Assembly (NCBI GenBank): GCA_009885995.1
Contig: VFJQ01000056.1
Span: 1 to 64,000, forward strand
Direction: 5' to 3'
DNA length: 64,000 bases
Source: Verrucomicrobiota bacterium
GTDB taxonomy: Bacteria; Verrucomicrobiota; Verrucomicrobiia; Chthoniobacterales; Chthoniobacteraceae
A program made the position numbers and the translations under genes. The notes under the pieces are model-generated. The model had not been told where the DNA came from, did not search any database, and saw nothing but the letters and a program-made list of their open reading frames with translations. Below, piece after piece: positions 34,492-42,641 of this stretch. How positions within the stretch are numbered: position 1 is the first letter of the stretch; every line of letters begins with the position of its first letter.

Positions 34492-35991
34492 GTGGCATCG
34501 TCGCACGTCGCTGGCTTGCTGTTCGCCGCCTCGCTCACCGCGTCCGCAGCGGAGCCTTCGCTCAAGCACCTGTTCCCCGCCGCCGGACCGCAAGGCACGA
34601 CCGTGACCGTGACTGCGAACGGCAAGTTCGACCCATGGCCGGTGAAGGCGTGGGTCGATGCGGCGGGCATCACGTTCAAGCCGACGGACAAGGCTGGGAA
34701 GTTCGACGTGGAGATCGCCAAGGACGCCGCGCCGGGCCCTCATCTCGTGCGCTTCTTCAACGACAGCGGCGCATCGGCTCCGCGTTTCTTCATCGTTTCG
34801 CCCGAGCCTGAACTGACCGACACGGAACCGAACGACGAATTCAGATCCCCACAGAAGATCGCGGCTCTGCCCGCGACGATCAGCGGCAAACTCGACAAGG
34901 CAGGCGACGTGGACTCCTTCGCCGTCGCGCTGACGAAGGGCCAGACGCTCACCGCATCGCTCGAAGCCTACGTGCTCATGTCCACCTTCGACGGCCTGCT
35001 CCGCATCGTGGACGAACGCGGCACGCAGCTCGCCTTCGCCCACGACGGTCGCACGCTCGATCCAGTGCTCACGTGGACCGCGCCCCGCGATGGTGTCTTC
35101 GTCGTGCAGACGATGGGCTTCGTGTATCCGGGTCGTGCCGAAGTCGGACTCACTGGCGGTGAAGGCTGCATCTATCGGCTGCGCCTCACCACCGCGCCGC
35201 CGGCCGAGCAGCCGAGCGAGGAGCCAGTGACGCTCACACTGCCGGGCACGATTGCCGGCCGCATCGAGCACGCGGACGACGAAGACCGCTTCACCTTCAC
35301 GGCTGTGAAGCAGCGCGCCTACGAATTCACGCTCACCGCCGCGCGCGATGGCTCTCCGCTCGATGCGTGGATGAGGATCGATGGCAAGGACGCGAAGCAA
35401 CTCGCACGCGCCGACGACTCGGACGGCTCGCGCGATCCGAAGCTCACGTGGACCGCGCCGAGCGACGGGGTCTTCAGCGTGGCCGTCGGCGACCTCACTC
35501 ACCGCGGCGGCGCGAGCTACACGTATCGCCTCAGCGCGCAGGAGGCGGCACCGAGCGTGGCCGCGATACCCGTGGCCGATTCGTTCGTCGTGAAGCCTGA
35601 CAAACCTGCCGAGGCGAAGGTCGCGGTGAAGCGCGCGAACGGCTTCAAAACGAAGCTCAAGCTCGCAGCGAAGAACCTGCCCGAAGGCGTAAGCGCGGCC
35701 GAGATCGATGTGCCCGACAAGGACGGCGAGGTGACGCTGAAACTCACCGCTACACCCGAGGCGAAAGCCGCGAGCCAGCCGATCCAGTTCGTGCTCCGCG
35801 AGGTGGAAGACGGCGCCGAGCACACAGCGCGCTTCTTCCTCACGAAGACCGGAGAGGATAACGGCGTTCCGCAGGGCTACACCACGCTCGTGATCGACTC
35901 GACCGATCAGCTCTGGCTCACCGTCATCGCCGCGCCGCCGAAACCGGAGGCTCCGAAGCCTGAACCGCCGAAAGTGGAACCGGCGAAGTAG
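34492..35991 (+). CDS. Exported protein with pre-peptidase C-terminal (PPC) domains
   Basis: Protein of 499 residues read from GTG 34492, with signal peptide-like VAGLLFAASLTASAAEPS. An IPT/TIG-like N-terminal domain (HLFPAAGPQGTTVTVTANGKF) is followed by at least two PPC domains. The first has TEPNDEFRSPQKIAALPATISGKLDKAGDVDSF (in parts) and FVVQTMGFVYPGRA. The second has TIAGRIEHADDEDRFTF and FSVAVGDLTHRGGASYTYRL. A C-terminal Lys-rich beta domain follows, ending in a Pro/Lys/Glu-rich tail (PPKPEAPKPEPPKVEPAK). PPC domains usually bind substrate or help secretion. Genes of this kind often follow DUF1501 genes in this phylum, and here the gap is four bases, indicating one operon. Confidence 0.82.
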   Translation: MASSHVAGLLFAASLTASAAEPSLKHLFPAAGPQGTTVTVTANGKFDPWPVKAWVDAAGITFKPTDKAGKFDVEIAKDAAPGPHLVRFFNDSGASAPRFFIVSPEPELTDTEPNDEFRSPQKIAALPATISGKLDKAGDVDSFAVALTKGQTLTASLEAYVLMSTFDGLLRIVDERGTQLAFAHDGRTLDPVLTWTAPRDGVFVVQTMGFVYPGRAEVGLTGGEGCIYRLRLTTAPPAEQPSEEPVTLTLPGTIAGRIEHADDEDRFTFTAVKQRAYEFTLTAARDGSPLDAWMRIDGKDAKQLARADDSDGSRDPKLTWTAPSDGVFSVAVGDLTHRGGASYTYRLSAQEAAPSVAAIPVADSFVVKPDKPAEAKVAVKRANGFKTKLKLAAKNLPEGVSAAEIDVPDKDGEVTLKLTATPEAKAASQPIQFVLREVEDGAEHTARFFLTKTGEDNGVPQGYTTLVIDSTDQLWLTVIAAPPKPEAPKPEPPKVEPAK

Positions 35992-36027
35992 CTGTCACGC
36001 CACGGCACGCAGCCGTTATGCTGGCGT

Positions 36028-37035
36028 ATGAACTTTCGCCCAGTCCTGCTCTGGCTGCACCGCTGGGTCGGCGTGTTCGCCGGCCTCGTCATCCTCGTGC
36101 TCGCGCTCACCGGCGGCATACTCATTTTCGAGCAGAAGCTCGATCGCTGGCTCAATCCGCAGCTCTACCCGAGCAAGCCGCGCCCGGCCTCCTCGCAGAC
36201 CATCGAGGCATCGCTCGACGCATTTCGTCAGCAGCGCCCGGACGCGAAAGTCCTCGGCCTTCGCCTGCCGCGCGACGAGTGGGACGCACTGGTTTGTTTC
36301 ACGGGAAAAAGCGCCGTCTATCTCGATCGCGGCCTCGGCGAAGTGCTCGGCGCACGTCCGCGCAACGAAGGATTCCTACGCACGATGACGCGGTTGCACG
36401 TGAGCCTGCTCGCGGGAAAAACCGGTGGCACCATCGTCGCCGTCGCTACCGGCATCACGCTCGGCCTCGCACTTACCGGACTGTGGCTGTGGTGGCCGCT
36501 GAGGATCTTCGGCGTGCGGCGCGGCGGAAGTTTTCGCCGGCTCAATCTCGAGCTGCACAGCGTCGCGGGGCTGTATTCATCGGTCTTCCAGCTCATCGTC
36601 GCGGGCACCGGGATGACGCTCTATTTCCTTCACGCCGATCACCCGCCGGTCCCGCGCTCGCAGCCGTCCACATCGCCGCGCATCTCCGTGGACGAAGCCA
36701 TCGCGAAAGCGGAGGCCGCGCTGCCCGGCGCGCGTGCCGTCTCCAGCGAGTTGCCGGTGCTGCCGCGAATGCCTTTTCGGCTGCAACTCGCTTTTCCCGA
36801 GGACCGCTCGCCCGCGGGTCGCAGCGTCGTCTTCCTCGATCAATACAGCGGCGAAACGCTCGGCGTCACGAGCGCGCGCGAGGGCACGCTGCTGTGGCGC
36901 TACTTGAATCTCCACCTCTCCATCCACACCGGCGGCGTGCTCGGCTGGCCGTCGCAATGGCTCGCGTTCTTCGCGTGCGTCGCGCTCATCCTGCAGGTCT
37001 TCAGCGGCTACGTGCTGTGGTGGAAACGGAGCTGA
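36028..37035 (+). CDS. PepSY-associated membrane protein
   Basis: Inner-membrane PepSY-TM family protein, 335 residues, related to proteins linked to iron or siderophore uptake and ferric reductases. It begins MNFRPVLLWLHRWVGVFAGLV, the family start in which HRW lies in the first helix, followed by LALTGGILIFEQKLDRWLNP. Later helices are at about 135-160 (IVAVATGITLGLALTGLWLWWPLR), 180-205 and 305-330 (WLAFFACVALILQVFSGYVLWW). Conserved His residues (H11, MTRLHVSLL, LNLELHS, LNLHLSIHTGG) could bind haem. The stop is immediately adjacent to the stop of the convergent hydrolase gene. Confidence 0.85.
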   Translation: MNFRPVLLWLHRWVGVFAGLVILVLALTGGILIFEQKLDRWLNPQLYPSKPRPASSQTIEASLDAFRQQRPDAKVLGLRLPRDEWDALVCFTGKSAVYLDRGLGEVLGARPRNEGFLRTMTRLHVSLLAGKTGGTIVAVATGITLGLALTGLWLWWPLRIFGVRRGGSFRRLNLELHSVAGLYSSVFQLIVAGTGMTLYFLHADHPPVPRSQPSTSPRISVDEAIAKAEAALPGARAVSSELPVLPRMPFRLQLAFPEDRSPAGRSVVFLDQYSGETLGVTSAREGTLLWRYLNLHLSIHTGGVLGWPSQWLAFFACVALILQVFSGYVLWWKRS

Positions 37036-37839
37036 CTAAGCCGTCTTGAACCGCGGACTCTGCCCAAGGAAGCGCTGCGGATTCCCGAAGATGAGCCCAT
37101 CGATCGCCTCCGCGCTGTGCCCGCGCTTGCGCAGCTCCGCCGCGGCACGCGGCACGGCGAGCGGGACGCTGTGACCCCAGTCGCACGCGCTGTTCATCCA
37201 GATGCGATGCACGTCCGCGTGCTCGATGATGTCCACCGCACGCGCGGCGTTCACCTTCGACTCGGGATAAAGCGTGATGCCCGCCCAGAACCCGGCGTCG
37301 AGCACGAGATCCACGGTGTGCTCCTCGACGTGGTCGATGATCACGCGCTCGGGCTTGATCCGGCTATCGGCCTTCAGCGCATCGACGATCAGTTTCGTGC
37401 CCTTGAGCTTGTCCTCGAGGTGCGGCGTGTGAACGAGGATGAGCTGGTCGTGCTTCGCCGCGAGGTCGATGTGGCGCTCGAGCACCTTCAGCTCGTTGCG
37501 CGTGTTTTTGTTCAGGCCTATTTCGCCGATGCCGAGCACCGTCGGGCGGTCGAGGAAGTAGGGGATGATCGAGAGCACCTCGTCCGCGAGCACCATGTCC
37601 TCGCTCTCCTTCGGGTTGATGCACAGCCAGCAGAAATGCGGCAGTGCGTATTTCGCAGCGCGCTTCGGCTCGTAGTCGGTGAGCTGGCAGAAGTAGTCGT
37701 AAAAGCCCTGCACCCCGCTGCGATCGAAGCCGGCCCAGAACGCCGGCTCGCACACCGCCGCGCATCCCGCGGTGATCATCGCTTCGTAGTCGTCAGTCGT
37801 GCGGCTGACCATGTGCGCATGAGGTTCGATGTAGCGCAT
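37036..37839 (-). CDS. TatD-type metal-dependent hydrolase
   Basis: Predicted cytoplasmic amidohydrolase-fold enzyme of 267 residues. It opens MRYIEPHAHMVSRTTDDYE, with HAH as the first metal site. It contains LGIGEIGLNKNTRNE (Glu ligand), HDQLILVHTPHLEDK (His), ERVIIDHVEEHTV (His) and IWMNSACDWGHS (Asp), a complete ligand set for TatD/PHP-like hydrolases. It resembles the EboB-type TatD proteins found in 'ebo' clusters, but the other ebo genes are not here. Its start overlaps the stop of a 90-residue partner gene by one base, so they are co-translated. The substrate is unknown. Confidence 0.82.
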   Translation of the reverse strand: MRYIEPHAHMVSRTTDDYEAMITAGCAAVCEPAFWAGFDRSGVQGFYDYFCQLTDYEPKRAAKYALPHFCWLCINPKESEDMVLADEVLSIIPYFLDRPTVLGIGEIGLNKNTRNELKVLERHIDLAAKHDQLILVHTPHLEDKLKGTKLIVDALKADSRIKPERVIIDHVEEHTVDLVLDAGFWAGITLYPESKVNAARAVDIIEHADVHRIWMNSACDWGHSVPLAVPRAAAELRKRGHSAEAIDGLIFGNPQRFLGQSPRFKTA

Positions 37840-38111
37840 TATTTGGCCTCCGTGTTGGGGTAAGCGCCGACCGCCCCCTTGCCCGGCGAGCGCTCGATCG
37901 GTTCCGTCGTCGGATCGCTCAAGCTGAGCAGCACGTTCTTCGCGCGCTGCGGCTCGCCTTTCGCCAGCTCGCCGAGCGCGCGCTTGAAGGCGTCGAAGCG
38001 AAAGTCGGCACTGCCTTCGCCGCGATCGATGCGGTCGAGGAAGGCGGCGAGGTCGATGAGCTTCGACCGCGCCTCCATGAAGTAGAGATCGAGGAGTTGC
38101 TGGCGGTTCAT
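37839..38111 (-). CDS. Small helical protein coupled to the TatD-type hydrolase
   Basis: Ninety-residue soluble protein, MNRQQLLDLYFMEARSKLIDLAAF onward, mostly alpha-helical and charged. DRIDRGEGSADFRFDAFKRAL is followed by KNVLLSLSDPTTEPIERSPGKG and a short flexible end. I do not recognise a named family. The TatD-type gene starts at the last base of its stop codon, a coupling that implies a shared function. It is preceded by a terminator that ends the upstream gene, so its promoter must lie around or within that hairpin region. Confidence 0.7.
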   Translation of the reverse strand: MNRQQLLDLYFMEARSKLIDLAAFLDRIDRGEGSADFRFDAFKRALGELAKGEPQRAKNVLLSLSDPTTEPIERSPGKGAVGAYPNTEAK

Positions 38112-38124
38112 TGCGGGAAAGAGA

Positions 38125-38156
38125 ACGCCGCCAAAGTCGCTAGACCTTGGCGGCGT
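38125..38156 (-). terminator. Rho-independent terminator of the cytochrome b562-like gene
   Basis: A perfect 10-base stem, ACGCCGCCAA at 38125-38134 with TTGGCGGCGT at 38147-38156, encloses a 12-base loop. On the minus strand the stem is followed by a pyrimidine-rich run (CTCTTTCCC), as expected for intrinsic termination. It lies 34 bases beyond the stop of the cytochrome b562-like gene and just before the start of the small helical protein gene. Confidence 0.8.
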
Positions 38157-38190
38157 CGCAAGCTCTACGCGCGAGGCGCAGACTTAATCT

Positions 38191-38613
38191 TTATTCGTCA
38201 GCTCCAAAGTCCTTGTGACCCTTCTCTTTGATGTCCGCGAGCTTCTCGAAAACCTTCGTGGCCGCGTCGGCATTGCCGCTCTCGACGGCCGCCTTGAGCT
38301 CATCGATCGCCTTGTCGAGGTCGCCCATCTGCTTCTTGAACTTGTCAAGATAAGCGGGCTTGTCGCCGGCGGGCTGGTCCTTGGTCTTCGCAGGCTCATC
38401 CTTGAGTGCCGCGGCGCACTTTTCCTTCATCGTCGCGATGAGCGCGAGATTGTCGGCTTTCTTGGCGGGATCGGCAACCTGACGCTTGAGCGTGCGCTGG
38501 GCTTTGTTCATCGCCGACATTTCTTTCGAAAGCGGCGTGTCTTCTTCGGCCGTGGCGGCCATCGCTCCGATGGCGAACGCTACGCCGGTGGTGAGGAGGG
38601 TTTTGAGTTTCAT
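38191..38613 (-). CDS. Exported cytochrome b562-like four-helix protein
   Basis: Protein of 140 residues with signal peptide MKLKTLLTTGVAFAIGAMAATA. The mature part is a helical bundle resembling cytochrome b562: KEMSAMNKAQRTLKRQVAD for helix 1 and YLDKFKKQMGDLDKAIDELKAAVESG later, ending KEKGHKDFGADE. In cytochrome b562 haem is held by a Met in helix 1 and a His in helix 4. Here Met residues in EMSAM and the His in KGHKDF occupy comparable places, so haem binding is possible but unproven. The start at 38613 is chosen for the signal peptide. It stands alone between the FtsX gene and a strong terminator. Confidence 0.75.
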   Translation of the reverse strand: MKLKTLLTTGVAFAIGAMAATAEEDTPLSKEMSAMNKAQRTLKRQVADPAKKADNLALIATMKEKCAAALKDEPAKTKDQPAGDKPAYLDKFKKQMGDLDKAIDELKAAVESGNADAATKVFEKLADIKEKGHKDFGADE

Positions 38614-38724
38614 GATGGGTCTGTGGATTTGTGTTTTGTTTGATGCGGCCCGCACCGGGCGAAGCCGCTTCGATGCGTGGAATGACGACGCTTCCCATCC
38701 GTTTAGTCAAAGTTTCTTTGGTGG

Positions 38725-41700
38725 CTACTCGCTGCGCAGCGCCGGGAGCTGGCTTCCACGCAGTGCGAGCCGCGTCGCCACCCACGTCCAGAACACGCAC
38801 CCGAGCGCCAGCGCCGCGGCGAGCACGCCGACTTCGCGCCACGGGAAGCCGCCGCTGCGATCGGAAAGCTGCGGCCACACCGCGAGCAGCGCGCTGCTCA
38901 AGCCGACGCCGAGACCGAAGACGATCAGCCAGCGATGCTCCGCAAAGACGAGCTGCCGAAGCTGCGCGGCACGAAAGCCGACCGCCTCGAGCAGGCCGAA
39001 TTCGCGCCGCCGCTCGAGCACATTGCGCGCGACGACGATCGCGAGGCCCGCGGTGCCGAGCAGAAGCCCGAGCCCACCGAGCGCCTGAAAGATAGAGAGG
39101 TAGGTGTTCTCGACCGCCTGGAACTCCGCGAGCCGTCGAGAGGCACGAGTGAGTTCAAGGCCGCGGTCTTGCAGCGCGCGGGACAGTTCTTCCGCCACCG
39201 CCACCGTGCGGACAGCCGGCGCATCGATGAGGAAGAAGCGGTAGCCGCCGCTGCTCGGGAACTTCTCGATGAAGTGCTGCTCGGCGATGATCACGTTGCC
39301 TTGGAGCATCGAGCCCGTGAGCACCGCCACGACACGCACCTTGAAAGGCTGCCCGCGCTCGTCGCGATACTCGATCGTGTCGCCGAGCTTCTTCTGCATC
39401 GCCCACTGGAGCGTGTTCGCATCGACGATGCCGGGGATCTCCGCAGCATCGAGCGCGTTCCAGTCCGCGCTCTTTTGCGCGAAGTGGAAGCGCTCCTTCA
39501 ACTCCACTGCCTTCACTCCGAGCAGCCGCGGCTGGAGCGCGCGGTTGAGGTTCAAGCAGCTCGCATCATCGCCGTCGCGCACGCGCAGCGGGACGACGCG
39601 CACGTCCTTCATCGCCGCGTCGTCTAACGCGTAGGCTTCGCGCCCGGCAGCGGTGTTCAGATCTTCGTAGATGGGCGCCGCAGACTCGCCGAGGAGCGCG
39701 AAGCCGCCGGTGCCAGAGTCGCGCTGCGGCGGTTCGTCGGCCGGTCGCTGCCGGAATGAATCCACCGCGACCACCATGAACACGCCGCTCGCCAGCACCG
39801 CGACCGTCGCGAGGCTGCGACCTAGCCGGCGAGCCGTGTTGCGACGCGCGAGCGACGCCGTGGAGTCGAGCGCGACGGTTTCCGCGCTGCCGCGCAGCAG
39901 CATCCTGCTTAAGCCAAGGCCTGCGAGCAGCAGCAACGATCCAGCGCCGAAGAACACACCGGGCGAATTTCCGCCCGCGATCGCCAGCACGATGGCGAAG
40001 ACTGCAAGACTGGTAGGGACGGCTGTCCCCAGCCGTCCGCGGAGTTGCTGCCGACTCAGTTCCACCTCGCTCCGCGGACGGCTGGGGACAGCCGTCCCTA
40101 CCTCTCCGCTGAGCAACTGCGTCGCCGATTGCCGCATCTGTTTCCGGCTCGCCCACCACATCGCCAGCACCGCCACTGCGATCGAGCCGAGCCCGCCGCC
40201 CACCAGCGATGCGACATTCGCATCGAAGACAAACTCGCTCGTGCCCACCGCTCCACGCCACACCGTCGCGAGCGCACGCAACACGAGCTTCGTGTAAAGG
40301 ACCGCACCGACGCAGCCCAGCAGCGTGCCGGCGACCGCAAGCACCGCACCTTCACCGAGCAGCATCCGGCGCACGAGCCGTGGCGGCAGGCCCAGCGCGA
40401 GCAGCGTGCCGGCCTCGGCATTTCGCTGCTCGAGTGTGAAGACGAAGAGCAAGCCCGTGAGCACCGCGGCGGCGACAATGAGAAAGAATGAGAAGCTCAC
40501 GAACAGCTCGCCGAAATCGACCGGCGCCTTCGTCGCCGCGAGCGCCTGCGCGCGCAGCGGCGTGAATTGAAAGCCGAGCATCTCAGGCGTGAGCGTGGCC
40601 CGGATTTCCGACGAGAGTCCGTTCTCCAGCTTCGTCGCCGGGTAGTGGATCGAGGTCACGTTGCCCCAGCGATTGCCCCACATCTGCTGCCCGACGCGCA
40701 AGTTCACGAACGCCTTCGGCGTGCCGCGATGCTCGTCCCAGTATTTTTCGTCCTGGTCGCGGATCTTCGAGTTGTCGATCGCGAAGCCGGGCTTCCAGTC
40801 GCGGCAGTTTGCCTGGTCGGAGAGGCCGGGGAAGTCGGGCATCCACGATGGATTCAGCGCCGGCTCGCTCATCGGTAAAATCTGGATCACCTCGAACTCG
40901 CGCGACTTTTCCACGAGCTGCCGGCGCTCGCCCATCACGTAGTATTTGAGCGTCAGCTTTTCGTTCAGGTTCACGCCGAGGTCATCCGCGAGCCACTGCG
41001 CGATCACGATCTCGTCGTCGTTCAGCTCCGCCGGCAGGAACCCGCTCGCGGGCGCATCGACGGCGCTGACCATCGAGTAAGGCGTCGCCTTCGCTCCCGC
41101 GCGCAGCTCGTTCACGAGATACGTGAGCGAATCGAGTCCGCGCGGCACGGCGGCGGCCACGGGCTGATCGATGAAGACACGCGGGCTGCGCAGCTCCCAG
41201 CCGGTTTCATTCGGCAGCTTGCGAAGCTGGAGGCTCGCGTCGGTGAGGTTCCATTTTGCGCGCACCTCGTCGGCGAGCGCAGCATCCGTCTGGCGCGTGA
41301 GCAGCAGGTTCGCCTTGCCTGCGAACTCGAGCCGTTTCCGCAGGACGTCGAGCGGCACGTAAATGTTGAACGGAGGCACCTGGCTCGCCACTAGGCTGAA
41401 GCGGCCGAACTCTTCGTCCGGAACGATGCGTTGCACCGTCGCGCGGATCGCGATGACTTCGCTTTCCTCGCCCGAGAGCGGTGCATCGCGCGAGAAGACG
41501 CCTGGCTTCTCGACCCGCAGCACCACGGTGTCGCCGGCCTTCACGCCGAGCTGCGCCGCAGCGCGCTGATTGAGCGCGACGTTCTCGCCGCTGATCGGTT
41601 CGGCGGGCCGAACGGCGAGCTTCCAAAATCCCTCCTCCACGCCGAGCACTTGCGCACTGTTGATCCGCGCAGTGCCGTCCGTGCGCGCGACGCTGCCGCG

Positions 41701-41955
41701 GAGCAGGAGCGCGGGCGTGGCGTCGCCCACCTCGCGAGCAAGCTCGCCGCGGAAGAAGCGGTCGCCCGCGGTCATCGTCGCTTCGATCTGCCCGACGCGA
41801 AGCTCCGCCTGCCGGCGCAGCGTGGCCTTCACCGAGTCGCCGACGAGCAGCGAGCCCACGAGCACCATCGCGGCGAGCGCCGTGCCGAGCAGCGCGCCGA
41901 GGTGCGTGCGCCAGTAGAAGGCGGCGCTGCGGAGGATGACGGTGCGCGGCGTCAC
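38725..41955 (-). CDS. FtsX-type ABC transporter permease (MacB/LolCE-like)
   Basis: Large inner-membrane permease, 1076 residues, with two FtsX-type halves. The N-terminal helix is HLGALLGTALAAMVLVGSLLVG, followed by a long periplasmic domain (about 45-520). A first FtsX core lies around 525-690 (FSFFLIVAAAVLTGLLFVF). A helix pair (AVFAIVLAIAGG, AGSLLLLAGLGLSRM) and a second periplasmic part follow. The C-terminal FtsX core is at about 955-1065 (YLSIFQALGGLGLLLGTAGLAIVV). Start GTG 41955 overlaps the ATPase stop by four bases. A 91-base inverted repeat unit lies inside the gene (residues about 618-648) and keeps the frame open. With the LolD-like ATPase it forms an exporter of lipoprotein, lipid or small-molecule type. 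Confidence 0.88.
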   Translation of the reverse strand: MTPRTVILRSAAFYWRTHLGALLGTALAAMVLVGSLLVGDSVKATLRRQAELRVGQIEATMTAGDRFFRGELAREVGDATPALLLRGSVARTDGTARINSAQVLGVEEGFWKLAVRPAEPISGENVALNQRAAAQLGVKAGDTVVLRVEKPGVFSRDAPLSGEESEVIAIRATVQRIVPDEEFGRFSLVASQVPPFNIYVPLDVLRKRLEFAGKANLLLTRQTDAALADEVRAKWNLTDASLQLRKLPNETGWELRSPRVFIDQPVAAAVPRGLDSLTYLVNELRAGAKATPYSMVSAVDAPASGFLPAELNDDEIVIAQWLADDLGVNLNEKLTLKYYVMGERRQLVEKSREFEVIQILPMSEPALNPSWMPDFPGLSDQANCRDWKPGFAIDNSKIRDQDEKYWDEHRGTPKAFVNLRVGQQMWGNRWGNVTSIHYPATKLENGLSSEIRATLTPEMLGFQFTPLRAQALAATKAPVDFGELFVSFSFFLIVAAAVLTGLLFVFTLEQRNAEAGTLLALGLPPRLVRRMLLGEGAVLAVAGTLLGCVGAVLYTKLVLRALATVWRGAVGTSEFVFDANVASLVGGGLGSIAVAVLAMWWASRKQMRQSATQLLSGEVGTAVPSRPRSEVELSRQQLRGRLGTAVPTSLAVFAIVLAIAGGNSPGVFFGAGSLLLLAGLGLSRMLLRGSAETVALDSTASLARRNTARRLGRSLATVAVLASGVFMVVAVDSFRQRPADEPPQRDSGTGGFALLGESAAPIYEDLNTAAGREAYALDDAAMKDVRVVPLRVRDGDDASCLNLNRALQPRLLGVKAVELKERFHFAQKSADWNALDAAEIPGIVDANTLQWAMQKKLGDTIEYRDERGQPFKVRVVAVLTGSMLQGNVIIAEQHFIEKFPSSGGYRFFLIDAPAVRTVAVAEELSRALQDRGLELTRASRRLAEFQAVENTYLSIFQALGGLGLLLGTAGLAIVVARNVLERRREFGLLEAVGFRAAQLRQLVFAEHRWLIVFGLGVGLSSALLAVWPQLSDRSGGFPWREVGVLAAALALGCVFWTWVATRLALRGSQLPALRSE
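40012..40102. repeat. REP-like inverted repeat pair inside the permease gene
   Basis: Two 33-base arms, 40012-40044 and 40070-40102, are perfect reverse complements separated by 25 bases. Each arm is itself nearly palindromic: GGACGGCTG and CAGCCGTCC lie within it. The pair is translated in frame as GTAVPSRPRSEVELS and RGRLGTAVPTSL within the permease. The layout resembles a REP doublet that landed in a coding region and became tolerated. No second copy was found by eye elsewhere in the window. Confidence 0.85.
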
Positions 41956-42632
41956 GACCGATATTCGCGGAGCTGGCCGTCCACGAGTTCCAGCACCCGG
42001 TTCATCCGCCGCGCGAGATCGACGGCGTGGGTGACTATCACGACGGGCAAGCCGAGCGCGCGGTTCATCTCGAGCAGGAGATCGATGAGGCGCGTTGCGT
42101 TCACGCGGTCGAGCGCGCCGGTCGGTTCGTCGGCGAGGAGCAGCTTCGGCTCGTTGATGAGCGCGCGGGCCACGGCGACGCGCTGCCGCTCGCCGCCGGA
42201 AAGCTGGCCGGGGCGGTGGTTCGCGCGGTGGCTCAAGCCGACGGACTCGAGGAGCTGCGCGGCGCGCCCCGCCGTCCCATCGCGGCGCGGCTGTGCGAGC
42301 GTGGGCACGAGCACGTTTTCCAGCACGCTGCACTGCGGGAGCAGGTGGTGGAGCTGGAAGATGAAGCCGACCGTTTCGTTGCGGAACTTCGCGAGCGCCG
42401 TCTCGTCGAGCTTCGTGAGATCCTGCCCGGCGACGCGCACCTCGCCCGCATCGGCGTGGTCGAGTGCGCCGATGATGTTGAGCAGCGTGCTCTTCCCGCA
42501 GCCGGACGGGCCGAGGATCGCGACGGTCTGGCCGGCCTCCACGCGCAACTCAAGATCGCGCAGGACTTCGACAGCATCGCTGCCGTCGGGTGCGCGGTAG
42601 GTTTTCGTGAGGCGAGAGACTTCGACGAGCAT
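41952..42632 (-). CDS. LolD/MacB-type ABC transporter ATPase
   Basis: ATP-binding subunit of 226 residues. Walker A is GPSGCGKST at 41-49, the Q-loop is in GFIFQLHHLLPQ, the signature is LSGGERQRVAVARAL, Walker B is LLLADEPTGALD and the switch His is in VVIVTHAVD. This set is complete. The sequence class (HHLLP, GALD) is that of LolD/MacB ATPases that drive FtsX-type permeases by moving substrates from the periplasmic face. It overlaps the permease gene by four bases (GTGA) and lies nine bases after the PaaK-like ligase gene, making it part of the nine-gene operon. Confidence 0.92.
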   Translation of the reverse strand: MLVEVSRLTKTYRAPDGSDAVEVLRDLELRVEAGQTVAILGPSGCGKSTLLNIIGALDHADAGEVRVAGQDLTKLDETALAKFRNETVGFIFQLHHLLPQCSVLENVLVPTLAQPRRDGTAGRAAQLLESVGLSHRANHRPGQLSGGERQRVAVARALINEPKLLLADEPTGALDRVNATRLIDLLLEMNRALGLPVVIVTHAVDLARRMNRVLELVDGQLREYRS

Positions 42633-42641
42633 GGGCGGAGC

